Made by a program: the position numbers and the translations under genes. The notes below the pieces were generated by a model, which was not told where the DNA came from, searched no databases, and saw only the letters and a list, made by a program, of their open reading frames with translations. A stretch of DNA of 64,000 bases, from contig NZ_JARYTI010000010.1 in assembly GCF_029911635.1 (NCBI RefSeq), forward strand, positions 1 through 64,000. Reading direction: 5' to 3'. Each line of letters starts with the position of its first letter. Within the stretch, counting starts at the first letter, position 1. The stretch comes from Sphingomonas sp. AR_OL41 (GTDB taxonomy: Bacteria > Pseudomonadota > Alphaproteobacteria > Sphingomonadales > Sphingomonadaceae). Below, piece after piece: positions 1 to 7,694 of this stretch.

Positions 1-127
1 GCTCAATAAAGCCATGTCGATCACTCCGGTGTCCCCCGACCAGGCAGCCAGGGGGAAGGTCAGAACATGGGTCACTTCTCAGTGGAAATTATGCGCCTCC
101 CGGGTCAGCTCTCAGTGGAAATCAACA
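1..127. mobile_element. IS21-like insertion sequence end (partial)
   Basis: Two near-identical 22-base repeats, starting GGGTCA and containing CTCAGTGGAAAT, lie at 69-90 and 102-123, 33 bases apart. Repeated terminal sequences of this kind, ending in the dinucleotide CA (TG on the other strand), are typical of IS21-family ends. The element would end at 126-127, exactly where similarity to the interrupted hsdM gene stops. Only the outer non-coding end is in the window; istA/istB would lie to the left. The family assignment rests on end structure alone. Confidence 0.5.
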
Positions 128-248
128 GTTTGTAGAACAGCAGGCCGAAAATGTACTGCTTGTAGTCGCCAGCATCGACGGTGCCGCGCAGAATGTCGGC
201 GGCGCCCCACAGGTGACGCTCCAGTTCCTGTTGTGAGAGCTTTGCCAT
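128..248 (-). pseudogene. hsdM: hsdM 5' fragment (type I restriction-modification methylase), truncated by IS
   Basis: On the minus strand an ATG at 248 opens a reading frame beginning MAKLSQQELERHLW and continuing through KQYIFGLLFYK. This is the characteristic N-terminus of HsdM, the N6-adenine methyltransferase subunit of type I restriction-modification systems. Only about 40 of roughly 500 or more residues remain. After FYK the frame runs into the IS end and stops near 105. The catalytic NPPF region and the hsdS and hsdR genes are absent, so this remnant cannot methylate DNA. The next expected family residue (Arg, codon CGN) would start with the C that is the last gene-derived base at 128. 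Confidence 0.7.
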
Positions 249-1011
249 TAATCCCCTGAACGCCAGTGCCCGCGCACGAAGCGTGTTTTCGGGGCTGTGG
301 CAGCGTCGCGTTCTAAGTCCGGAACGCGAGACGATCAACGCGCATTGTAACGCGTCGCACATGCTCAAGGAAAGTTCGCGACGCGGTTCGCCGGGCGCCG
401 CTTGGACTGCTGTATCGGCTACCCGGCGCGTTGTGCACAGCGCCTGCCAACGAAGCAGGATTGGCGAGGAGCTAAGCGCAATGCGCTTTAGACAAGCGAG
501 ACCTCACTTTGATGCGTCCGCTGCCGGTAACTGGGGCCACACGAGCGCAATCAGGAGGCGCGTGACAAAATATATATTTGTGATGAAAGGATAATATCCG
601 AAAAACTCCTGCGAGTTCGAGTCCTACTTTTCGACATCGCGACCGCATTTGCGAGGCTGGCGTAGAACTCGGATCGTGATTCGTCGAACCTTCTCAGTTC
701 CTTGCGGAATGTCGTTCCGTCGCGGGTTCGAGTCCGAAAATTTCGTACGGCCACGTTGGGGCCACGCCTTTCAAAGCCTAAACAAATATCCTTATTTTCA
801 AACGGTTAAGCGCCTCCTGTCGAGTCCTGTAAGCGCACCAGTCCACCTGTGCGATGAATCGGCCGCGCAGCGGCGATGGCGACGCGGGCGCGTGAATTTT
901 TCGACCAGGAGAATGAGCGGTGGCCGCGCCGCGAGGACGTGAACCTTTGTGGTAACGCTAGCGCGGCCACGCGTCAGTTGAATCAATGCGTGGCATTCGG
1001 CGTGCCGCCTC
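249..1011. other. gene-poor stretch of about 760 bases
   Basis: The short open frames here have no recognisable product and most look like chance frames. Direct repeats are visible: GTTCGAGTCC occurs at about 615-624 and 726-735, and TGGGGCCAC at 532-540 and 757-765. The local sequence around 560-630 and 780-800 is much richer in A+T than the rest of the window. Together with the IS end and hsdM stub this suggests a decayed mobile region, but no gene can be supported. Confidence 0.5.
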
Positions 1012-2061
1012 TCAGGCCGCGCGGCCGCGTGCCCTTTGCAGGATGTCGGCGGCCATCCGATCCGCGACGAGGGCGGGCGACACCGCCTCGCGTACGGCCT
1101 GATCGAGGATGGCGTGGACGCGCGGGCCGATCGCGGCGACGCGGCTGGCCACCGCGTCGTGGGATTCGCCGAGATATTCCGCCGAGACGTTGATGATGCC
1201 GCCGGCATTGGCGACATAATCGGGGACATAGGCGATGCCGCGATCGCGTAGTTGCTCGGCAACCTCGGGTGCGGCGAGCTGATTGTTGGCACCGCCGCAC
1301 ACCAGCCGGGCCTGGAGCCGGGCGACCGTCGAGGCGTCAAGCACGCCGCCAAGCGCGCAGGGGGCGAAGACGTCTGCCCGGGCGGCGACGATATCCTCCA
1401 CCGCGACCACGCGCGCATCGTGCACGCGGGCGAGTACGTCGCGGCGGGCGGGGTCGATATCGGCAATGACCAGCCGCGCACCGGCATCGGCGAGCAGGCG
1501 GCACAGGCCGGCGCCGACATTGCCGGTGCCCTGCACCGCGACGGTGAGATCGGCGAACTCCGCGCCGAGGGTATGGCGAGCCGCGACGCGCATCGCCTCG
1601 AAGATGCCGAGCGCCGTCCAGGGCGAGGGATCACCGCCGGCGAGGCCGGGGCGTGCGGTGAGGCCGGCGACATGGCGTGTCTGTTCGGCGACGACGGCCA
1701 TGTCGGCGACGCGGGTACCGACATCCTCCGCCGTGACATAACGCCCGCCCAGCGCGGCGACGGCGCGGCCGAAGGCTGCGAACAGCGCGCGCCGGTCCCA
1801 ATTGCCATCGGGCACGCGCAGCACGGCCTTCGCACCGCCCAAGGGCAGACCGGCGAGGGCGTTCTTGTAGCTCATGCCGTGGGCGAGGCGCAGTGCATCG
1901 CGGTGTGCGGCTTCGTCACTATCGTAGCGCCACAGGCGGCAGCCGCCGGCGCCGGGGCCAAGCGCGGTCGAGTGGATGGCGATGACGCCCGACAGGCCTG
2001 ATTCCGGGTCGTTCAGCGGCACGAGCTGCTCGGGCACCGCGTGGTACAGGCTGTGGGTCAT
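1012..2061 (-). CDS. Glu/Leu/Phe/Val dehydrogenase family protein (amino-acid dehydrogenase)
   Basis: A 349-residue NAD(P)-dependent oxidative deaminase that converts an L-amino acid to its 2-oxo acid and ammonium in the cytoplasm. The N-terminal catalytic domain shows the two expected lysines, K66 in SYKNA and K78 in PLGGAKAV, and the catalytic Asp at about 113 in TAEDVGT. The Rossmann domain carries GTGNVG near 179-183. The length matches leucine/valine/phenylalanine dehydrogenases rather than hexameric glutamate dehydrogenase, so a branched-chain or aromatic substrate is more likely. The ATG at 2061 was chosen because GGAGG lies about 8 bases upstream; the longer frame has no such site. 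It is divergent from an Lrp regulator that probably controls it. Confidence 0.85.
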   Translation of the reverse strand: MTHSLYHAVPEQLVPLNDPESGLSGVIAIHSTALGPGAGGCRLWRYDSDEAAHRDALRLAHGMSYKNALAGLPLGGAKAVLRVPDGNWDRRALFAAFGRAVAALGGRYVTAEDVGTRVADMAVVAEQTRHVAGLTARPGLAGGDPSPWTALGIFEAMRVAARHTLGAEFADLTVAVQGTGNVGAGLCRLLADAGARLVIADIDPARRDVLARVHDARVVAVEDIVAARADVFAPCALGGVLDASTVARLQARLVCGGANNQLAAPEVAEQLRDRGIAYVPDYVANAGGIINVSAEYLGESHDAVASRVAAIGPRVHAILDQAVREAVSPALVADRMAADILQRARGRAA

Positions 2062-2183
2062 GATGGCTTCCTCCGGTGATGCGACGGTGTAACCCCGGCA
2101 GCGGGAGATTGCTGACCTCTTTGCGGGCCGCATCCGCTGATTTGCGGTTAGGTTACCCGTGAAATATGATAATAGCGGCACAG

Positions 2184-2645
2184 ATGACCGATCTTGATCC
2201 CTATGAGCGCAAAATTCTCCGCTTGCTGCAAGCCAATGCCAGCCTGACCACGGCGCAGGTCGCGGAGCAGGTCGGGCTGTCGCCCTCGCCGTGCTGGCGA
2301 CGGATCGACCGGCTGGAGCGCGAGGGATTCATCAAGCATCGCGCGGCGATTGTCGACCGGCGCAAGGTCGGGCTGAACGCGCAGATTTTCGCGCAGGTGA
2401 AGCTCAACGCGCATGGCCGCGCCAATCTCGACGAGTTCAGCGCGGCGGTGCGCGAGGTGCCGGAGGTGCTCGACGCCTATGTGCTGATGGGATCGACCGA
2501 CTTCATGCTGCGCATCGTGGCGAAGGACATCGAGGCCTATGAACGGCTGTTCTTCGATCGGCTGAGCAAACTGCCCGGGGTGCAGGAAATCAACTCGACG
2601 GTGGCTCTGTCGGAGATCAAGTCGACGACGGTTTTGCCGATTTAG
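2184..2645 (+). CDS. Lrp/AsnC family transcriptional regulator
   Basis: A small DNA-binding regulator of about 153 residues. The N-terminal winged helix-turn-helix (about residues 5-55, with VAEQVGLSPSPCWRRI as the recognition region) is followed by a C-terminal RAM/AsnC ligand-binding domain that ends in STVALSEIKSTT. These features are diagnostic of the Lrp/AsnC family. The gene is divergent from the amino-acid dehydrogenase across a gap of about 120 bases, the classic layout in which an amino acid-responsive Lrp member controls a catabolic dehydrogenase (as BkdR does). An in-frame ATG at 2166 is an alternative start; 2184 gives the usual family N-terminus. The effector is not visible from sequence. 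Confidence 0.85.
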   Translation: MTDLDPYERKILRLLQANASLTTAQVAEQVGLSPSPCWRRIDRLEREGFIKHRAAIVDRRKVGLNAQIFAQVKLNAHGRANLDEFSAAVREVPEVLDAYVLMGSTDFMLRIVAKDIEAYERLFFDRLSKLPGVQEINSTVALSEIKSTTVLPI

Positions 2646-2682
2646 AGTGTCGTGCGATAAATCTGAACCGTTCGTGCTGGTG

Positions 2683-2744
2683 AATCAGGTCGCCAAATCC
2701 CCCGGATTTGGCTGGAAACATCCGGGGGATGTTTCCACCTGATC
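2683..2744. repeat. nested palindrome with two internal hairpins
   Basis: An outer inverted repeat (ATCAGGT at 2684-2690 against ACCTGAT at 2737-2743) encloses two smaller hairpins: AAATCCCCCGGATTT at 2695-2709 and AAACATCCGGGGGATGTTT at 2717-2735. It lies between the convergent lrp and amidohydrolase genes, so it could act as a bidirectional terminator or be a REP-like element. Confidence 0.55.
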
Positions 2745-2791
2745 ACTGTCGAAGCACAGGTCTTTCTCGCTACGGTCGAAAGCAAGAACAG

Positions 2792-2817
2792 CCCTTCGAC
2801 AAGCTCAGGGCGAACGG
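2792..2817. repeat. interspersed palindromic repeat (CCCTTCGACAAGCTCAGGG type)
   Basis: The segment contains CCCTTCGACAAGCTCAGGG followed by CGAACGG. I recognise it as a short repeat found many times in intergenic regions of sphingomonads and other alphaproteobacteria. CCCT and AGGG form the ends of a short imperfect palindrome. Only one copy is in this window. Confidence 0.5.
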
Positions 2818-2914
2818 AATTTCCCGGTCTATCCAGATTTTAAGGCGCAATGCTCTAAGGGGCTGTCCACCCCCTCCCCTTCAACCGCGATGCAAACGAG
2901 CGCATGCCCGCCCC

Positions 2915-4531
2915 TTACCCGCCGCAGGAATGTCGCAAGACAACGCCGGCACGCGTGGCGGTCATGCGGCCTTCGTCGAGCGTCAGCTTGCCGTTGACGA
3001 TGACGTCGTCGATGCCGGTCGCGACCAGCACCGGCTGGGCATAGGTGGCGTTGTCCTGCACCTTGGCCGGATCGAACACCAGAACGTCGGCGCGCATGCC
3101 CTCGCGGATCAGGCCGCGGTCGCTGAGGCCCATGCGCTGGGCGGGCCAACTGGTCATCTTGCGCACCGCATCCTCCAGCGTCAGCACGCCGCGCTTGCGC
3201 CAATATTCGGCAAGGACGCGCGCGAGATTGCCATAAGCGCGCGGGTGCGGAAGGCCGAGGCCGTCGACCTGGCCAAGCCGTTCCGCCGCGCCGGCATCGC
3301 TGCCGATGCTCAACCAGGGCTGGCGCAGCGCGGTCTCGATGTCGCGCTCGTCGATCATGAAATACAGCGCATAGGCGCGGTGCGGCAGTGCCCCGAGCAT
3401 GATGTCCCAGGCGGCGTCGGCCGGGTCCTGACCCAGCGCCTTGCCGATCGCCGCGAAGCTTTGCCCGGCAAAGCGGTCATATTTCGGGTTGAAGGCGTTG
3501 GCGAGGGTGACATGGTCCCAGCCACCCGACGCCTCGACCAGGTTGGACCAGCCGGGCATCGAGCCGGCGGCAACCTCGCGCTTCAGACGTTCGCGGACGG
3601 CCGGGTCCTTGAGGCGCTCGATCCCCTTTGCCTCACCATCGGCCCAGACCCATGTCGGCACGGTGATGTCGATCCCGGTGCCGCCGGCGGTGTAGACATA
3701 CATGTCGGCGGCGACATCCACGCCGCGGGCGCGGGCGGCGACGATGGCCTGCACCGCCTGGGGCATCAGCTTGCCCCAGCCAGGGCGATAGGCCGCCTTC
3801 ATGTGGAAGATCTCGACCTTGGCGCCACTTTCCTCACCGATGCGGACGGCCTCGGCGATCGCGCTGAGCAGGTCTTGCGATTCATCGCGCATATGGGTGG
3901 CGTAGAAGCCACCGCAGCGCGCCGCGACCTTGCCGAGCGCAATGAGATCCTCGGTCGACTGGAAGGTCTGCGGGGAATAGATCAGCGCCGTGCTGATGCC
4001 GAAGGCGCCGGCCTTCATCGCGGTGTCGACCTCCTCGCCCATCGCGGCGAGCTGAGCGGCGGTGGGCGTGCCGACGCCATCGCCCATCACCTTCATCCGC
4101 GCCTGCATCGCGGCATAATAGGTGCCGAAATTGATCGCGATGCCCTGCTTCTCGAGCTGGTCGAAATAGGCCGGGATGCCGGCCGCCGGAACCGGCGTTC
4201 CGCCCTCCCCGGCAATGACCGTGGTGACGCCCTCGCGCAGCTTGTTCTCGGCCGCGCCGTTCCTGAGCAGGACCGCGCCGGACTGGTCCATCATGTCGAT
4301 GAAGCCGGGGGTGACATAACGATCATGCGCCTCGATCTCGCGCACGCCGCGCCCGGCAACGCGACCGACCTTGACGATGCGGCCATCCTTGATCGCGACA
4401 TCGGCGCGGACCCAGGGATTGCCGGCGCCATCGAGCACGCGGCCGCCACGGATGACGATGTCATAGTCCGGCGCCGGGCTGTTCGAAACCAGCAGCACCG
4501 CCAGCGCGCCGAGGAGGATACTGCGCTTCAT
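2915..4531 (-). CDS. D-aminoacylase-like amidohydrolase (N-acyl-D-amino-acid deacylase family)
   Basis: A 538-residue amidohydrolase-superfamily protein with a probable N-terminal signal peptide (residues 1-20). The beta-sandwich region DIVIRGGRVLDGAG and the block ATHMRDES (H213) with IFHMKA (H243) match the D-aminoacylase/N-acyl-D-glutamate deacylase group, which release D-amino acids from N-acyl derivatives. Oddly, the metal-binding HxH expected after the strand PGFID is replaced by MMDQSG (residues 80-85), so metal binding or activity may differ. Its ATG overlaps the stop of the upstream hydrolase (ATGA), indicating translational coupling. It is probably the last gene of the receptor-hydrolase operon 10046 to 2915. 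The exact substrate is not determined. Confidence 0.75.
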   Translation of the reverse strand: MKRSILLGALAVLLVSNSPAPDYDIVIRGGRVLDGAGNPWVRADVAIKDGRIVKVGRVAGRGVREIEAHDRYVTPGFIDMMDQSGAVLLRNGAAENKLREGVTTVIAGEGGTPVPAAGIPAYFDQLEKQGIAINFGTYYAAMQARMKVMGDGVGTPTAAQLAAMGEEVDTAMKAGAFGISTALIYSPQTFQSTEDLIALGKVAARCGGFYATHMRDESQDLLSAIAEAVRIGEESGAKVEIFHMKAAYRPGWGKLMPQAVQAIVAARARGVDVAADMYVYTAGGTGIDITVPTWVWADGEAKGIERLKDPAVRERLKREVAAGSMPGWSNLVEASGGWDHVTLANAFNPKYDRFAGQSFAAIGKALGQDPADAAWDIMLGALPHRAYALYFMIDERDIETALRQPWLSIGSDAGAAERLGQVDGLGLPHPRAYGNLARVLAEYWRKRGVLTLEDAVRKMTSWPAQRMGLSDRGLIREGMRADVLVFDPAKVQDNATYAQPVLVATGIDDVIVNGKLTLDEGRMTATRAGVVLRHSCGG

Positions 4532-5595
4532 CGTCTGTCTCCTGGGGGGTGCGTCGCCGCCCGATCGGCACGCACGGTCGCGATCACCGCGCCGACCGCA
4601 GCGACCACCAGGTCGGGCCGATCGAACTGGATATAATGGGTGGCGTCGGGCACGATCTGCTGGCGGCCGCGGGTCGAAAAGCGTGCCTGCTCGGCGTGGA
4701 GCTGCTGCCATTCCCGTTTGAAGCGCGCGCCCGCCGCTGGCGTCATGCCGAGCGTTTTCAGCTGCGCCGGGGTGAACGGCGCCATCGCGGTCAGCACGAT
4801 CAACGGTCGGTCGCCGAAGCTGCGTACCGCACGGGCATCGGCCATCGACCGGTCGAAGCCATCGAGCTCGGCCGCCGCACCGGAGATCGAGGTGCTGGCA
4901 TAGGCGGCCATGGCGGCGGCGGCTTCGGGCGGCAGATGCCTGTCACCGGCGCCGGATGCCATGAGGCGCACGATGCCGGTCCGCGACAGCGCAGCGGCGA
5001 TATGGAACAACGTGGAGGCGCGGTTCGGATCGACATCGGCGCCGGTCGCCTTGCCGAGCCGGGCGACCTGATCAGGCGTCGTGGGATCGACCAGCACCAG
5101 CCCGGCGACCTGATCGCCATAACGCCCGACATAGCTGCGGACATAGGGGCCGCCGACCGAGTGCCCGACGAGCACGAGCGGGCCAGCGATGCCGGCGGTG
5201 TGGAGCAAGGCGTGGAGATCGTCGGCGACGGCGGTGGCATGCTGTGCGCTGGCCTTGGGATCGCTCCACATGATGCCGGCGCGATCATAGGCGCAGGTGC
5301 GGGTGATGCGCGCGATCCGGTCGTGAACCAGCGTCCAGTCGACCGTGCCGCCGGTACCCAGGCCGGCTTCGAGGATAACGGTCGGCGCGCCCGTGCCGCG
5401 GCAATCGATATGCAGGCGGCGCCCGCCGATATCGACCATCTGCCCGCGTGGCAGGTATCGGGTCGCAGCGCTGCGCCGGCCGAGCGCCTCGTAGATCGAG
5501 CCGATGACGAGGAGCAGGACCAATAGCGCGAGCAGGCCGAGCGCGATGCGCCGGGCCCAGCGCCATAGCCGCCGCCTTGTGCCCTGCTCGGTCAT
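4528..5595 (-). CDS. membrane-anchored alpha/beta hydrolase
   Basis: A 355-residue alpha/beta hydrolase with a basic N-terminus and one hydrophobic segment (about residues 17-34) that probably anchors it to the inner membrane with the catalytic domain outside. The nucleophile elbow is GHSVGG with Ser about 146, preceded by the strand GPLVLVG. A His near the C-terminus (PDATHYIQ) is the likely third triad member. The family includes haloperoxidase-like and proline-iminopeptidase-like enzymes, so esterase or peptidase activity is possible. It lies 36 bases after the serine hydrolase gene and overlaps the amidohydrolase start by four bases, so it is part of the same operon. Confidence 0.8.
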   Translation of the reverse strand: MTEQGTRRRLWRWARRIALGLLALLVLLLVIGSIYEALGRRSAATRYLPRGQMVDIGGRRLHIDCRGTGAPTVILEAGLGTGGTVDWTLVHDRIARITRTCAYDRAGIMWSDPKASAQHATAVADDLHALLHTAGIAGPLVLVGHSVGGPYVRSYVGRYGDQVAGLVLVDPTTPDQVARLGKATGADVDPNRASTLFHIAAALSRTGIVRLMASGAGDRHLPPEAAAAMAAYASTSISGAAAELDGFDRSMADARAVRSFGDRPLIVLTAMAPFTPAQLKTLGMTPAAGARFKREWQQLHAEQARFSTRGRQQIVPDATHYIQFDRPDLVVAAVGAVIATVRADRAATHPPGDRR

Positions 5596-5631
5596 GCCGC
5601 CCCTTTGCTCGTATGAACGGCGAACGGCGCC

Positions 5632-7596
5632 TTACTTCACCTCAGTGTAGATATAGGCGTGCTGGCTGTCGCGCACCGTGATCATGCGCTTGCCGGCGGC
5701 ATCGGTGCCGATCAGACCGTCGAAGGCGATACTGCCAGGGGCGATCGAGACCAGCGACACGCTGCCATCGGGGTTCTTGCGCGTGGCGAGCGGCCCCTCG
5801 ATCGAGCCGGCCTTGATCCATTTGGCGCCATCATGCTCAGTGATGGTGATCGAACTGCCCTCGGGCCCGTCATAATGCGCGGCAAGATTGCCGAGCATGG
5901 CCGGGTCGCCAGGCAGCGTCAGGCGCGCACGGCGCGCGCCGGCCTGGGCCTTGATGCGGGCAGCGGCGGCAGCAACTTCCTGCGCGGCCTCGGGCTTGCC
6001 GTCGTACATCACCTCGAACAGGCGGCGCAGAAACGGCTCGAACAGCGCCGGGCCGGAATCGGCATTGGTCAGGATGACCGCGCCGACGCCCTGTTCGGGC
6101 AAAGCCCACCAATCACTGTGGAAGCCTTCCAGCGTGCCGCCATGGGTGACGACCGGCACACCCCAGGCGATGCGGTAGAACAGGCCCATGCCGTACCAGT
6201 TATTCTCGCCGACCGGCACGCCGCGTTCACGACGCTTGAGGATGTTGGCCGCGCTGACGATGCGCTTGCCCTCGGGCGTGACGCCCTGGCCCAGTTCGAG
6301 CTGGACGTAGCGCGCCATGTCGGCCGCGCTGGAAAAGGCGCCGCCGGCCGGGCGATAGGGATAGACGGTGTAGTTAAACTGGTTCGACATGACCGTCTGG
6401 CGGCCGTCGATATCGAAGCCGTGCGGGCGCGCAGCGTCGCCGCTTTCGCCCTTGGCGTAGTCGAATGTGGTGTCGCGCATGCCGAGCGGGTCGAAGATCT
6501 TGACCTGCATCGCCTTGTCATAGGCGGCGCCGATTTCCATCTTCGGGTAAAGCAGATTGCCGCCGAGGAAGCCCGAGGCCGATGCCATCAGGTTGTTATA
6601 CTGGAAGAGTTCACCGAACTTGCTGGTCGGTTGCGTCTCGGCGAGCTGGCGGAAGGTGTCGGCGGCGGGCTTGCCCTGATCGGCGAGGATGAAGGCGAAG
6701 TCCTTGCGCGGCAGGCCCGTGCAGGCACAGACGAGATGCCGCACCTCGACAGAGCGGGTCGTCGCATCGCTGCCGAGGCGGAAGCTGGGGTAGAGATCGG
6801 TGACGTGCTGATCCCAGCGCAGCTTGCCCTCGTCGGCGAGGATCGACAGCAGCAGGGTGGACATGCCCTTGGTGTTGGACGCGATCATGAACTTGGTGTG
6901 GGCATCGACCGGTTCGGGCGAACCGAGCGCGCGCACGCCGATGCCGCCGACCCAGACGACCTTGCCATGGTCGATGAGTGCCATACCGACGCCGGGCACT
7001 TCGAGCTGGGCCGCCGATGCGGTGACGAAATCGCGCAGCAGCTTGATGCGCTCGGGGGTGAGCGGGTGCGCGGTCTTGCCGGCGAAGGTCTCGCGCGCAT
7101 AGCCGGCTGGATGCAGGCTGCCTTGCACGATCGCTGCCGCGGCGGAGCGCTTGTTGAAGGTGGATTCGGCACCATCGACGATCAGCACCGTCCAGCCCTG
7201 GCCCTGCTTGAGCGCAAGCGCGCTGCGCACGGCACGTTCGTTGGGCGAGGTGTCGTAGGCAATGCCGGCACGCTCGCTCCAGCCCTCGGCGGGTGGCGCG
7301 GCGGTCACGAGGCGCGGGGTCGGCACCGCATCCGGCTTGTAGAGCGACCAGGCCTTGGCGGCCGCGGCCTTGGCGTCGGCGTCGGCGGCGGCGCCGACAT
7401 CAACCACGACGAGGCGCAGATCGGCTTCGGGTGCGACGAAGATGGTGACCGCGCCCTTGGCCTCAACAGCCCAGTCCTTCGGCTGGGTATATTGTACGCC
7501 GGCGGCTGTCTTGCCCGGCGTGTCCGCCGCGGCAGCCGTCTGGGCGAACACAGGCAATGGCACGCTCATCAAGGCGAGCGCGAGCAGCAGCTTCAT
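5632..7596 (-). CDS. secreted serine hydrolase, class C beta-lactamase fold
   Basis: A 654-residue protein with a Sec signal peptide ending near VFAQ (about residue 19). An N-terminal domain of about 170 residues precedes a beta-lactamase/DD-peptidase fold. The motifs are SNTK (S240, K243), YNN (Y333, N335) and a late HGG, which supply the nucleophile, the tyrosine and the third box. Families with this arrangement include D-aminopeptidases, DD-carboxypeptidases and esterases. In this cluster, D-amino-acid-containing peptides or esters are the likely substrates. An AGAGGA-like ribosome binding site supports the ATG at 7596. It follows the TonB receptor by 98 bases, suggesting one operon that couples uptake to periplasmic hydrolysis. 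Confidence 0.8.
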   Translation of the reverse strand: MKLLLALALMSVPLPVFAQTAAAADTPGKTAAGVQYTQPKDWAVEAKGAVTIFVAPEADLRLVVVDVGAAADADAKAAAAKAWSLYKPDAVPTPRLVTAAPPAEGWSERAGIAYDTSPNERAVRSALALKQGQGWTVLIVDGAESTFNKRSAAAAIVQGSLHPAGYARETFAGKTAHPLTPERIKLLRDFVTASAAQLEVPGVGMALIDHGKVVWVGGIGVRALGSPEPVDAHTKFMIASNTKGMSTLLLSILADEGKLRWDQHVTDLYPSFRLGSDATTRSVEVRHLVCACTGLPRKDFAFILADQGKPAADTFRQLAETQPTSKFGELFQYNNLMASASGFLGGNLLYPKMEIGAAYDKAMQVKIFDPLGMRDTTFDYAKGESGDAARPHGFDIDGRQTVMSNQFNYTVYPYRPAGGAFSSAADMARYVQLELGQGVTPEGKRIVSAANILKRRERGVPVGENNWYGMGLFYRIAWGVPVVTHGGTLEGFHSDWWALPEQGVGAVILTNADSGPALFEPFLRRLFEVMYDGKPEAAQEVAAAAARIKAQAGARRARLTLPGDPAMLGNLAAHYDGPEGSSITITEHDGAKWIKAGSIEGPLATRKNPDGSVSLVSIAPGSIAFDGLIGTDAAGKRMITVRDSQHAYIYTEVK

Positions 7597-7694
7597 GGCG
7601 ACGTTATCCTCTTGTCGGTGCGGGGATAAAAGGTCGCCCGCTGCCTTGCGACGGTCGAGAGCGCTGGGATGCCACCGCCCTCGACCGTCCCCCC

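Noticed and set aside
611..740. Two T-arm-like sequences (GTTCGAGTCC) that could belong to tRNA genes.
   Set aside because: Neither is flanked by pairing stems, an anticodon arm or an acceptor stem, so no tRNA can be drawn.
2062..2183. An Lrp binding site between the dehydrogenase and lrp genes.
   Set aside because: Regulation is likely from gene order, but I could not find a convincing palindromic Lrp-type site in these 120 bases.
5659..7629. A 656-residue plus-strand frame opposite the serine hydrolase gene.
   Set aside because: The minus-strand protein has SxxK, YxN and HGG boxes and a signal peptide; the plus-strand frame has none and is a shadow.
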